Assembly: GCF_005889725.1 (NCBI RefSeq)
Contig: NZ_VCKX01000002.1
Coordinates: forward strand, 90,528 to 154,527
DNA from: Nonomuraea zeae
GTDB lineage: Bacteria; Actinomycetota; Actinomycetes; Streptosporangiales; Streptosporangiaceae
Length of the DNA stretch: 64,000 nucleotides
Direction of reading: 5' to 3'
Shown: positions 43,628 to 51,235 of the stretch, piece by piece
Numbering within the stretch: the stretch's first letter is position 1
Layout: every line of letters begins with the position of its first letter
Notes under the pieces: model-generated
Seen by the model: only the letters and a program-made list of their open reading frames with translations
Told to the model about the DNA's origin: nothing
Databases searched by the model: none
Translations under genes and position numbers: made by a program

Positions 43628-44062
43628 ATGAGCACCCAGGCGAAGGGTCTGTCCATCGGCGAGGTCTCGGCCGCGACGGGGCTCGGCGTGCACGCGCTGC
43701 GCTTCTTCGAGCGCGAGGAGCTCTTCCTCCGGCCGATCCCGCGCTCGGCCGGCGGGCAGCGCGTCTACGAGCAGGCCGACATCGAATGGCTCCTGCTGTG
43801 CAACCGGCTCAGGGAGTCGGGGATGCCCATCGCCACGCTGAGGCGTTTCGCCGGGCTCGTCAGATCCGGGCCCGGTAACGAGCCCGAGCGGCTCAAGCTG
43901 CTGGAGGAGCACGAGCAGGCCGTCCGGGACAAGATCGCCGAGCTGCACGCCAGCCTGGAGGTCATCCACGGCAAGGTCGTCACCTACCGCGAGCACGTCG
44001 AAGAAGGGACCGCCGCCGGCCTCTGGTCACCGGTCCCGTCCGGACCGGCCGCCGGGACGTAG
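43628..44062 (+). CDS. MerR family transcriptional regulator
   Basis: 144 aa. Winged helix SIGEVSAATGLGVHALRFFEREELF with RSAGGQRVYEQADIEWLLLCNRLRESGMPIATL, then a coiled coil (LLEEHEQAVRDKIAELHASLEVIHGKV) and a short effector tail. No metal-binding Cys cluster, so it likely responds to a small organic molecule. It probably twists the overlong promoter of the divergent SDR gene into an active form when the inducer is bound. ATG 43628. Confidence 0.9.
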   Translation: MSTQAKGLSIGEVSAATGLGVHALRFFEREELFLRPIPRSAGGQRVYEQADIEWLLLCNRLRESGMPIATLRRFAGLVRSGPGNEPERLKLLEEHEQAVRDKIAELHASLEVIHGKVVTYREHVEEGTAAGLWSPVPSGPAAGT

Positions 44063-44111
44063 GGGAGAGGCCGGAGGACGCCGGGCTTGGGGAGAGGCCG
44101 GAAGAGGAGAA

Positions 44112-44256
44112 ATGGATGCGGTCCGCGACCTCGGCGGTCACCTGGTGAGCGTGGAGATCGACGCGGACCGGGCCGGGCTGGCCAGGGGGGTTCGCCGTGC
44201 ACGTGCACGAGATCGGCGACGGGGTCCTCACCGCCGTCCGCCTGCCCGGACGCTGA
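44112..44256 (+). pseudogene. Short frameshifted fragment, possibly of a methyltransferase
   Basis: AGAGGAG precedes ATG 44112, which opens MDAVRDLGGHLVSVEIDADRAGLARG. The phrase HLVSVEIDADRAGLAR resembles the SAM-binding loop of class I methyltransferases. After a run of six G (44185-44190) the protein-like sequence shifts frame to FAVHVHEIGDGVLTAVRLPGR and a stop. Most of the fold is absent. Either a gene remnant or a small noncoding region with chance similarity; low confidence in the family. Confidence 0.35.
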
Positions 44257-44260
44257 ACGC

Positions 44261-44743
44261 TCAGGCGGTGGCCTCCCAGCGGACCTCGCCGTCCTTCATC
44301 TGGTCGGTGGGGTGCAGCCCGGCCGCGGCGGCGACGGCGGCCGAGGCCCCGTGGTCGGGGTGGATGTGCGCCACGACCTGCTTGACGTCCTGGGTGAAGA
44401 GCCAGCCGACCAGAGCCTTGGCGGACTCGGTCGCCAGCCCGCGGCCCTGCCACGGCGTCCCGACCACCCAGGCGAGCTCCGCGACCCCCTCGTCGATGGT
44501 GGCCTGCACATACCCGATCAGCTGATCTTCCGCGCGCAGCCGGATCACCCAGTTACGCCAGCCGGCCGGGCCCGCGACCAGGCGCTCGTAGCGGGCGCGC
44601 AGCTCCTGCGCGGTGAGCGGGGCGCCGCCGATGAACACGTGCAGGTCGGGGTCGGAGAGCGCGATGGCCATCTCGCCGGCGTGCTCGGGACGCAAGGGAA
44701 GCAGGACGAGCAGAGGGGTCTCGATAATGTCCACGCGACCCAC
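44261..44743 (-). CDS. GNAT family acetyltransferase
   Basis: 160 aa, RimJ/RimL-like. It starts IIETPLLVLLPLRPEHAGEMAIALSDPDLHVFIGG, then WVIRLRAEDQLIGYVQATID, AELAWVVGTPWQGRGLATESAKALVGWLF with the acetyl-CoA loop, and VVAHIHPDHGASAAVAAAAGL. Substrate unknown; the family includes ribosomal protein N-acetyltransferases and aminoglycoside acetyltransferases. GTG 44743 is taken as start; GTG 44734 is an alternative. Confidence 0.85.
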   Translation of the reverse strand: MGRVDIIETPLLVLLPLRPEHAGEMAIALSDPDLHVFIGGAPLTAQELRARYERLVAGPAGWRNWVIRLRAEDQLIGYVQATIDEGVAELAWVVGTPWQGRGLATESAKALVGWLFTQDVKQVVAHIHPDHGASAAVAAAAGLHPTDQMKDGEVRWEATA

Positions 44744-44916
44744 GCTATTCGCCCGCCCCGGGAGCGGAAAACCCGGTCATCCTCCCGGCGCTCCACCGCG
44801 AGAGATGTGGCGCGGCGGTCAGGTGTTGGCCACCCGCCGGTGACAGCTAATCCACTAGGCCGATCCGGGCACAACACGGAAAGTGGGAGGATCCTTCCTC
44901 TCATTGGAGCTCTCCA

Positions 44917-46149
44917 ATGGCCACTCCACCTCTCCAGATGCCAGTCCCCGGCGAGCGGACATCCGAGACGATCTGCCGTTACAGGGACGAGAACGGCCCG
45001 GTTTCACCCATCGAATTCCCAGGCAAGGTGAAGGCCTGGATGGTGACCTCGTACGAGATGGTGAACGCGATCCTGTCCAACGACGACGTCCTCTACAGCA
45101 AGAGTCCCGCGTACTTCACCGCTCTGCACGACGGCACGGTCCCCGCCGACTGGCCGCTCAGGCAGCTCATCGAGGGCGATCACCTGCTGGTCAAGGACCG
45201 CGAGGAGCATCGCAGGCTGCGCAGCCTGATCAACCGCGCCTTCACTCCCGGACGCGTGGCGGGCCTGGCCCCGCGCATCCAGGAGATGACCGACGAGCTG
45301 CTCGACCGGCTCGCGGGCGAGACCGGCGTGGTGGACCTCGTCAAAGCCTTCACCGAGCCGCTGCCGGTCGCGGTGATCTGCGAGCTGTTCGGCGTCCCCG
45401 AGGGCATCGAACGCAACCAGATCCGCGAGTGGAGCAACGTGCTGCTGTCCCACACCGCCAGCCCCGAGGAGGCCGCGGCGACGGGGGCCGCGATCCTCGG
45501 CTACCTGGCCGAGTTCGTCGAGCGCAAGCGGGGCGCCCCGGGCGACGACCTGACCACGGGACTGATCAAGGCGCAGGAAGACGACGGCGACCGCCTGTCC
45601 GACGAGGAGATGCTGTGGATCCTGTGGCTGGTGCTCATCGCCGGTCACGAGACCACCGTGCATCTGATCGCGAACGCCGTCATCGCCCTGTGCACCGACC
45701 GCGAGCAGCTCGCCATGGCGCAGGAGCGCGACGCCTGGGACCAGGTGGTGGAGGAGGCGCTGCGCAGCCGCAACTCGGTGGTGGGCGTGCTGTTCCGCTA
45801 TCCGAACGAGGACGTTCGGCTGGGGGAGACGACGATCCCGGCCGGAGAGCCGATCATGGTCGGGATCGCCGGCGCGGGGACGGACCCGGCCACGTTCGGC
45901 GCGGACGCCGGCCGGTTCGACATCTCGCGCGGTGCCCGGGAGCCGCACCTGGGCTTCGGCCGGGGCCCGCACTTCTGCCTGGGCGCGCCGCTGGCCAGGC
46001 TCGAATGCCGGATCGCGCTGGCCTCGCTGTTCGGCAGGTATCCCGACCTGGACCTGGCGATCAAGGAGGACGAGGTCGGCTACACCTCGTCGTTCATCAC
46101 CGAGGGGCCGTCCGCGCTGCCGGTGGTGCTCGGCCCGCGCAGAGGCTGA
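44917..46149 (+). CDS. Cytochrome P450
   Basis: 410 aa, bacterial class I P450 length. I-helix AGHETT near 245, K-helix ExxR in EEALRSR, PERF-like FGADAGRFDISRG region and heme-binding FGRGPHFCLGAPLARLE with the Cys ligand near 357. It should need a ferredoxin and reductase, which are not adjacent. Substrate unknown; family members hydroxylate secondary metabolites or xenobiotics. GGAG is 8 nt before ATG 44917. A hairpin follows 44 nt after the stop. Confidence 0.95.
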   Translation: MATPPLQMPVPGERTSETICRYRDENGPVSPIEFPGKVKAWMVTSYEMVNAILSNDDVLYSKSPAYFTALHDGTVPADWPLRQLIEGDHLLVKDREEHRRLRSLINRAFTPGRVAGLAPRIQEMTDELLDRLAGETGVVDLVKAFTEPLPVAVICELFGVPEGIERNQIREWSNVLLSHTASPEEAAATGAAILGYLAEFVERKRGAPGDDLTTGLIKAQEDDGDRLSDEEMLWILWLVLIAGHETTVHLIANAVIALCTDREQLAMAQERDAWDQVVEEALRSRNSVVGVLFRYPNEDVRLGETTIPAGEPIMVGIAGAGTDPATFGADAGRFDISRGAREPHLGFGRGPHFCLGAPLARLECRIALASLFGRYPDLDLAIKEDEVGYTSSFITEGPSALPVVLGPRRG

Positions 46150-46192
46150 GCGGGCCGTCCCGACGCCCAGCATCGCCACGTCGGTCATGAGT

Positions 46193-46222
46193 CTGGTCGC
46201 ACTCGCGGGCGAGTGCGACCAG
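46193..46222. terminator. Perfect hairpin downstream of the P450 gene
   Basis: Arms of 14 nt (46193-46206 and 46209-46222, starting CTGGTCGCACTCGC) with a 2-nt GG loop. It has no U-tract but is perfectly paired, in keeping with actinobacterial terminators. Confidence 0.7.
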
Positions 46223-46338
46223 GTCGTGGATGGGCGGGTCGGTACGTGGCGCCGCGTCGAAGAGCCCGTCCCTGCTGGCCCGAGGACGTCTACCTCGCCC
46301 CAAGCACTTCTTCGCCATGGGCGTCACGAGGGTGGGAG

Positions 46339-46521
46339 CGGATCTACGTGCACCGCGACGTCGCCGACGCCTTCATCGACGCCCTGGCGGCGGCCGCCTC
46401 GGGCTACACCACCGGCGACGTCCTCGGGCCGCCTTCGAGACTCTGCGTTACGACGACGACAGGTCGGCGCTGTGGGAGCTCGACGAGCGCCTCCGGCGGG
46501 CGCACCTACCGCGGGCGACGT
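46339..46521 (+). pseudogene. Aldehyde dehydrogenase fragment
   Basis: RIYVHRDVADAFIDALAAAASG followed by YTTGDVLGP (46339-46431) matches the NAD-dependent aldehyde dehydrogenase stretch that follows the conserved Gln-Cys region; neither catalytic part is present. It then changes frame to AFETLRYDDDRSALWELDE-like sequence ending at 46521, which I do not recognise. No start or ribosome site. A remnant of a longer gene, on the + strand between the P450 and the convergent unknown gene. Confidence 0.5.
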
Positions 46522-46533
46522 GACCGGGACGCG

Positions 46534-47556
46534 TCAGCCCGCCGCCTGCGCCCCCAGCGCGATCGGCCAGATCGCCAGAAGGTAGGACTCCCCGGGGCGG
46601 TTGCCCAGCCGCTCCCTCGGCCGGGCGCGGCCATGGACCCGCAGCCGGTAGCGACCCGCGCCCTGGAACGTCAGGTTGGGCCGGCGCTCGTCGTCCGTGG
46701 ACACGCCCGCGAAGTGCATGACGCCGGTGGTCGTGACGAACTCGATCTCCTCCACCTCTTCCCAGCCCGACGCCGACGAAAGCGGGGCGGCGAGCTCCCA
46801 CCGGACGTGCACGCCGACCACGCCCCGGCGCTTGAGAGTCCTGATGGCCACGGAGTCGGGGGCGGCGGCGACCAGGCCGCCGGGCAGCGACGGTGCGGCG
46901 GCGGTGTCTTGGTAGGGGTTGACGATGCGTAAGCGGTGCTCGTCGGTCACGGCCGGGGCGCGCACCGGCACCGGCGGCGTCATAGGCCGCTCCCGCCCGG
47001 CCAGGCGGCCAGGCTCCTGCTGCGGGCTCCCGTGCTCAAGGGCCCACTGACGTATCAGGTCGGCCTTGCCGGGCAGCCCCAGCTCCTCCGCGACCCCGAT
47101 CCCGAGCCGGGCGCACGCCTCCGGCCCCACGTCGATGGGCCACACGGTGACCAGGTAGAACTCGAACGGCACGCGCGGCACCGCGCAGGGGTCGATGTCC
47201 CTGCCGCGGACCTGCACGCGCATGCCGTAGCGGCCGGGACCCTGCGGCGTGAGGCCGGGCAGCTCGGGGCGGTCGCACAGGAGGCCGATCAGCATCGTCT
47301 CGCCGGTGAAGCTGATGAGCTCCACCTCCTCCACCTCGTCCCACCCTTCGGTGTCGCGAGGCGGTGCGGAGGTGGCGAGCCGGACGGTGACGTCGACGAC
47401 TCCGCTGTGAATGCCCGTCCGGATCACGGCGGCGCCGGGGACCGCGGCGGTCAGGCCGTTGGGCACGTCCTGCGGATGCGCGTGCAGGCCGTCCTGGTCC
47501 ACCACGAGCAGCTGATGGTGGCTCACGTGCACGTCGGACCGGGCGGTGACGCTCAT
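46534..47556 (-). CDS. Unknown protein with two copies of one domain
   Basis: 340 aa, not recognised. It contains two related modules: residues about 45-155 (GWDEVEEVELISFTGETMLIGL, then PGRYGMRVQVRGRD and FYLVTVWPI) and about 225-335 (GWEEVEEIEFVTTTGVMHFAGV, then AGRYRLRVHGRAR and SYLLAIWPI). Each looks like a beta-rich domain with a WP-I ending. A proline-rich linker separates them. No signal peptide or membrane helix. GAGGAG is 6 nt before ATG 47556. The internal duplication is seen directly; the function is not known. Confidence 0.75.
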   Translation of the reverse strand: MSVTARSDVHVSHHQLLVVDQDGLHAHPQDVPNGLTAAVPGAAVIRTGIHSGVVDVTVRLATSAPPRDTEGWDEVEEVELISFTGETMLIGLLCDRPELPGLTPQGPGRYGMRVQVRGRDIDPCAVPRVPFEFYLVTVWPIDVGPEACARLGIGVAEELGLPGKADLIRQWALEHGSPQQEPGRLAGRERPMTPPVPVRAPAVTDEHRLRIVNPYQDTAAAPSLPGGLVAAAPDSVAIRTLKRRGVVGVHVRWELAAPLSSASGWEEVEEIEFVTTTGVMHFAGVSTDDERRPNLTFQGAGRYRLRVHGRARPRERLGNRPGESYLLAIWPIALGAQAAG

Positions 47557-47650
47557 GCCGGACTCCTCTTCCCGCGGGAGGCAACGGGTCGAGCTTGGCA
47601 GGCGGGTCCGACAGAAAGACGGCTCAGCGGTCGCGGATGCAGGCGAGCGC

Positions 47651-47818
47651 TCAGCCGAGACTCCGGGTCACGCCGCAGCCGCGTCCACTGCCCCGTCCGC
47701 AGCCCGGCCCGCAGCCCGGCCCGCAGCCCGGCCCGCAGCCCTCGTCCACCTCCGGTCGCACGGCCCACCGGCCGGTCAGCGCGTCGAGCCGGGCGAGTGC
47801 CAGATGCCTGTCCGCCAT
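47651..47818 (-). CDS. Small Gly/Cys-repeat protein or truncated gene
   Basis: 55 aa: MADRHLALARLDALTGRW is followed by AVRPEVDEGCG and repeats of GPGC, then GRGSGRGCGVTRSLG. The N-terminal LARLDALTGRW resembles the start of DUF1579/lipocalin-like proteins, so this may be a truncated homologue whose middle has been replaced by an expanded 12-bp repeat. A GGAAG site is near the start. It could also be a small Cys-rich metal-binding peptide; neither reading is proven. Confidence 0.35.
   Translation of the reverse strand: MADRHLALARLDALTGRWAVRPEVDEGCGPGCGPGCGPGCGRGSGRGCGVTRSLG
47699..47741. repeat. 12-bp tandem repeat, about 3.6 copies
   Basis: Unit GCAGCCCGGCCC starting at 47699, 47711, 47723 and a partial copy at 47735. 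It encodes the GPGC repeats of the small frame on the minus strand. Confidence 0.85.
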
Positions 47819-47835
47819 GTCGCGGTCACTTCCGG

Positions 47836-47949
47836 TCTCCGGAGGTGCAGGTGGGCAATGCGCCCGGCTCGGGCCTGCGGAAGTGTACGAGGGCAGTGCG
47901 CCCGGCTCGGGTCTCCGGAGGTGCAGCAGGGCAATGCGCCCGGCTCGCG
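47836..47949. repeat. 38-bp tandem repeat, 3 copies
   Basis: Imperfect copies at 47836-47873, 47874-47911 and 47912-47949, each ending in GCGCCCGGCTCGGG or GCGCCCGGCTCGCG. The array lies 12 nt after the stop of the secreted repeat protein, in a 405-nt gap otherwise occupied only by the small Gly/Cys frame. Confidence 0.85.
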
Positions 47950-47961
47950 TTCTCCAGCGCG

Positions 47962-49032
47962 TCAGCTTCCGACGAGCCCTCTGAGCAGGTCCGTCACACC
48001 GAGCGCGTCCAGGAGGGAGCGGGACGACGACGCCGGAGCCGGGGCCTGGACCGAGGCTTGAGCCTGGGCCTGGGCCGGAGCCTGGACGGCGGCGGCGGCG
48101 GGAGCCTGGCAGGCCGCCGGGCCGTTGACGAGCGTGTCGAGCAGCCCGGTGACGCCGAGCGCGCCCAGCAGCGACGTGGTCGCCGTGGTCGGCGTCGCAG
48201 CGAAGCCGGGCGTGGCGCAGGCCGCCTCCGGGATGCCGAAGATCTCGTTGAGCAGCTCGGTGAGGCCGTCGGCGTTGATCAGGGGAGCAAACGGAGCCTC
48301 GGAGGCCGGCTTCGGGGTGCCGTCGACGCACGCCATCGCGCCGCTGATGAACTCGTTGACCAGGCCCTCCTCGTAGGTGGCGCGGGACGGCGCGTAGGTG
48401 GCGCGGGACGGCAGCGGGGTCGGCGCGGGGCCCACGAGGACGGGGGAGCCGGATCGCGGCATGTCGTCGCCGAAGAACTCCGCCCAGGCCCTCACGTCGT
48501 CGGCGGTCACGGTCCCGGTCACCGTGGTCACCGGCGGAGTGGCCGGTGCGGCAGCCGTCCCGGGGGCCGGCGTGGGAGCCGTCCGGGTGCCCGGCGAGGT
48601 CCCCGTGCCCGGCCAGGTCCCTGTGCCTGTCCAGGTTCCCGTGCCCGGCCAGGTCGCCGTGTTCGGCCAGTACCTCGCCCCCGACCAGGACCCCTCGCCC
48701 GACCAGGACCCCGTGTTCGGCCAGGTCCCCGTGTTCGGCGAGGTCCCCGTGTTCGGCGAGGTCGCCGTGCCCGGCCAGGTCACGGTTCCCGGCCAGGTGC
48801 CGGTGGACGGCCAGGTCACGGTCCCGGTCACCGTCCCGGGCGCCGACCCGGGCGCGGACCCGGGCGCGGACCGCGGTGACACGTTGAATCTGATGATGAC
48901 GTCGTCGGTGCACACCGTGGGGGTGGCGACCGCTTTCGCGCGGGGCAGCTCCGCTTCCCCGGACGCGGGCCCGGCGGCTGTCATCAGAACGGCGGAGGCC
49001 GCGGTGAATGCGGCAATGGCGTGCTTGTACAT
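47962..49032 (-). CDS. Secreted hexapeptide-repeat protein
   Basis: 356 aa, not recognised. Sec signal MYKHAIAAFTAASAVLMTAA with cleavage near GPASGEA. Residues 73-150 hold 13 hexapeptides close to TWPGTG (variants TSPNTG, SWSGEG, SWSGAR, YWPNTA). The C-terminal half has four spaced Cys (with C41) and three amphipathic segments: DGLTELLNEIFG, SLLGALGVTGLLDTLV and SLLDALGVTDLLRGLV. Aromatic Trp and Thr/Gly repeats suggest a surface fibre, adhesin or hydrophobic coat. GGAG is 4 nt before ATG 49032. Divergent from the secreted peptidase-like gene. Function is inference. Confidence 0.75.
   Translation of the reverse strand: MYKHAIAAFTAASAVLMTAAGPASGEAELPRAKAVATPTVCTDDVIIRFNVSPRSAPGSAPGSAPGTVTGTVTWPSTGTWPGTVTWPGTATSPNTGTSPNTGTWPNTGSWSGEGSWSGARYWPNTATWPGTGTWTGTGTWPGTGTSPGTRTAPTPAPGTAAAPATPPVTTVTGTVTADDVRAWAEFFGDDMPRSGSPVLVGPAPTPLPSRATYAPSRATYEEGLVNEFISGAMACVDGTPKPASEAPFAPLINADGLTELLNEIFGIPEAACATPGFAATPTTATTSLLGALGVTGLLDTLVNGPAACQAPAAAAVQAPAQAQAQASVQAPAPASSSRSLLDALGVTDLLRGLVGS
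48583..48816. repeat. 18-bp tandem repeat array within the secreted protein gene
   Basis: 13 copies of an 18-bp unit encode the TWPGTG-like hexapeptides. The copies differ by substitutions but keep the frame, so the array is under coding constraint. Confidence 0.85.
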
Positions 49033-49144
49033 GGTGCTCCCTGCGGTTGCTTATCAGGCCATCCGCAGCGATCAGTACCCTTAGTGTTGGTTCAATTACT
49101 TCATAGTTCGATCTAGCCCTCTTTACCGGGCAGAAGGGCATCCG

Positions 49145-49173
49145 TTGCCTAAGAAGCGTCCTGGCCCTATTGT
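49145..49173 (+). promoter_or_regulatory. Promoter of the peptidase-like gene, probably leaderless
   Basis: TTGCCT (49145-49150), a 17-bp spacer and TATTGT (49168-49173), followed 8 nt later by the GTG start at 49182. The transcript would begin at or next to the start codon. Confidence 0.5.
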
Positions 49174-49181
49174 CACGCTTC

Positions 49182-49964
49182 GTGAAACTTCTCACGTTAG
49201 CTGCGCTCACATGCGCCCTCGTCGCGCCTTTAGCCGGTACGGCCTCCGCCGAGACGGCGACGTACCCCATCAAAAGCTCCAAACTGACCGCCAATCCGCT
49301 CTATAAGGCCGGCCCGCTGCCGACAACGGTCTGCGAGGAACCACCGGTCAAGCGCAATGACCGCAAGCTGGCCCGCGCCTATCTCGACGCCGTCATCAGC
49401 TGCCTGGAAACCACCTGGGGCCAGCACCTGGTCAACGCCGGTCTGCCGTACAAGCCGGTGAAGGTGCGGCACGTGAACCGCATTCCGAAGAACCACTGCG
49501 GCTTCGAGCCGACGAAAGACGATTCGCAGGCGTGGTACTGCGAGCGCAATGGCACGCTGTTCTTCCAGCTCGGCGATGGCTGGCTCGACGATCCCAGTGA
49601 CCTCTGGCTGTTCGAGACGGCCGCCTCCATGTATGCCTTCCACGTTCAGCAGCTCGCCGGAATCTATCCCGCGTACGACGCCCTGAAATCCGGCAAAAAG
49701 GCGGAAGGGTACGAGCAGGAACGACGCCTCAGCCTCCAGGCGGAATGCTTCGCCGGTGCGTATGTCAAGAGCGTCTGGCCGATGGAGAACAGAAAATCGT
49801 CGGACTGGAACTATTTCCTGAGGATCCTCCAGGGAGACCAGGCGGGCGACAAGCCGACCTACGGCAAGTCGGCCACGATCCGCGCCTGGATCAAGCGCGG
49901 GTTCGCCACCGGTGACCCCGGGTCGTGCAACACCTGGGCCGCACCGTCCTCCCAGGTGCGCTGA
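49182..49964 (+). CDS. Secreted YpfJ-like zinc metallopeptidase homologue lacking the catalytic motif
   Basis: 260 aa with a Sec signal (KLLTLAALTCALVAPLAG, cleavage near TASA). It resembles the neutral zinc metallopeptidase family (YpfJ): YLDAVISCLETTWGQHLVNAG, the CGFEP Cys loop, WYCERNGTLFFQLGD, and RRLSLQAECFAGAYV. The family's AHEYGHHVQ is replaced by ASMYAFHVQ, and the Glu of ELQADCFAG is Ser, so all three zinc ligands are gone. It is therefore a pseudo-peptidase, perhaps a binding protein. The GTG 49182 start fits the signal peptide; TTG 49170 is an alternative. Confidence 0.75.
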   Translation: MKLLTLAALTCALVAPLAGTASAETATYPIKSSKLTANPLYKAGPLPTTVCEEPPVKRNDRKLARAYLDAVISCLETTWGQHLVNAGLPYKPVKVRHVNRIPKNHCGFEPTKDDSQAWYCERNGTLFFQLGDGWLDDPSDLWLFETAASMYAFHVQQLAGIYPAYDALKSGKKAEGYEQERRLSLQAECFAGAYVKSVWPMENRKSSDWNYFLRILQGDQAGDKPTYGKSATIRAWIKRGFATGDPGSCNTWAAPSSQVR

Positions 49965-49975
49965 CCTCTTGACAC

Positions 49976-50011
49976 CCGCGGTGGCCAGGGCGCCCCGCCT
50001 GCCCACCGCGG
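49976..50011. terminator. Hairpin downstream of the peptidase-like gene
   Basis: CCGCGGTGG (49976-49984) pairs with CCACCGCGG (50003-50011), with an inner CAGG/CCTG pairing in the loop. It starts 11 nt after the stop codon. Confidence 0.6.
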
Positions 50012-50067
50012 CACTCTCCGCAGGGCTGATATAAAAGCACTGTTACATCTGTGGAGAGGAGTCGGCC

Positions 50068-51018
50068 TTGTATCCCCCGATCGAGCCCTACGAGCACGGC
50101 ATGCTCGATACCGGCGACGGCAATCTCGTCTACTGGGAGGTCTGCGGCAACCCTGAGGGAAAGCCCGCGCTCGTCGTCCACGGCGGGCCCGGATCGGGCT
50201 GCTCGACCGGCATGCGCAAGACGTTCGACCCGGAGCGCTACCGGATCGTCCTGTTCGACCAGCGCAACTGCGGCCGGAGCCGCCCGCACGCCAGTGACCC
50301 CGCCACCGACCTGAGCAACAACACCACCCAGCACCTGATCGACGACATGGAGCGGCTGCGGGAGCATCTGGGCATCGACAAATGGCTGCTGTACGGCGGG
50401 TCGTGGGGCTCGACGCTGATGCTCGCCTACGCCGAGGCCCACCCCGAACGGGTGTCGGAAATGGTGATCGTCGCGGTCACGATGACGCGCCGCTCCGAGA
50501 TCGACTGGCTCTACCGGGGCGTCGGCCGGTTCTTCCCCGACGCGCTGGAGCGGTTCAGGCAGGGCGTTCCCGAGGCGGACCGCGACGGCGACGTGCTGGC
50601 GGCGTACGCGCGGCTCATGGCCGACCCCGACCCGGAGGTGCGCGCGAAGGCGGCGCATGACTGGACGGCCTGGGAGGACGCGGTGATCTCCCTGGAGGTC
50701 AACGGCAAGCCGAACGCCTACAGCGACCGGCCCAGCGACGCCCTGCTGGCATTCGTCCGGATCTGCGCGCACTACTTCTCGAACGCCGCCTGGCTGGAGG
50801 AAGGCGTCCTGCTGCGGGAGGCCGGCCGCCTGGCCGGGATCCCCGGCGTCCTCATCCACGGCCGGCACGATCTGGGCAGCCCGCTCGTGACGGCGTGGGA
50901 GCTGGCCAGGGCCTGGCCGGACGCCAAGCTGGTCGTGGTGGAGGACTCCGGGCACACCGGCAGCGAGACGCTCAAGAAGGAGCTCTTCGCCGCGCTCGAC
51001 GCCTTCGCCGCCCGGTGA
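50068..51018 (+). CDS. pip: Proline iminopeptidase
   Basis: 316 aa, normal for the S33 family. It removes N-terminal proline from peptides in the cytoplasm. Motifs: oxyanion HGGPGSGCSTGM, FDQRNCGRSRPHA, nucleophile elbow G-G-S112-W-G-S, acid region GVLIHGRHDLGSP and final DSGHTG with the catalytic His. The start codon is TTG 50068, with GAGGAG 6 nt upstream, matching the family's YPPIEPYEHG start. It lies alone downstream of the secreted pair. Confidence 0.94.
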   Translation: MYPPIEPYEHGMLDTGDGNLVYWEVCGNPEGKPALVVHGGPGSGCSTGMRKTFDPERYRIVLFDQRNCGRSRPHASDPATDLSNNTTQHLIDDMERLREHLGIDKWLLYGGSWGSTLMLAYAEAHPERVSEMVIVAVTMTRRSEIDWLYRGVGRFFPDALERFRQGVPEADRDGDVLAAYARLMADPDPEVRAKAAHDWTAWEDAVISLEVNGKPNAYSDRPSDALLAFVRICAHYFSNAAWLEEGVLLREAGRLAGIPGVLIHGRHDLGSPLVTAWELARAWPDAKLVVVEDSGHTGSETLKKELFAALDAFAAR

Positions 51019-51235
51019 GAGGTGTGATCCCGCGGCTCGCGATCATCTGGGGACTTGGACGGTGCCCGGGGTGACCATCGCCTTGCCGCCGGTCGATGCC
51101 GAACGGTGAGCCGCGGGTTCGCACGGCTGCGTGCGGACAGGGTGCGGCGGGACGCCACCAGCGGCGCCGCCACGCCCTGCCCACTCGCTGACCTGCCGTT
51201 ACGGTAGCCCCGGCGGGCATTCGGGCTCCACCTAT

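Noticed and set aside
47557..47961. Gap before the repeat protein as an ncRNA locus
   Set aside because: Only tandem repeats and a short frame are visible; no promoter or conserved fold.
48398..49084. + strand frame with VFGEVPVFGEV repeats
   Set aside because: Antisense reading of the hexapeptide array; the minus strand has a signal peptide and a ribosome site.
51029..51117. 10-nt inverted arms CCCGCGGCTC / GAGCCGCGGG with a 69-nt loop
   Set aside because: The loop is too long for a standard terminator and no gene or known RNA fits between.
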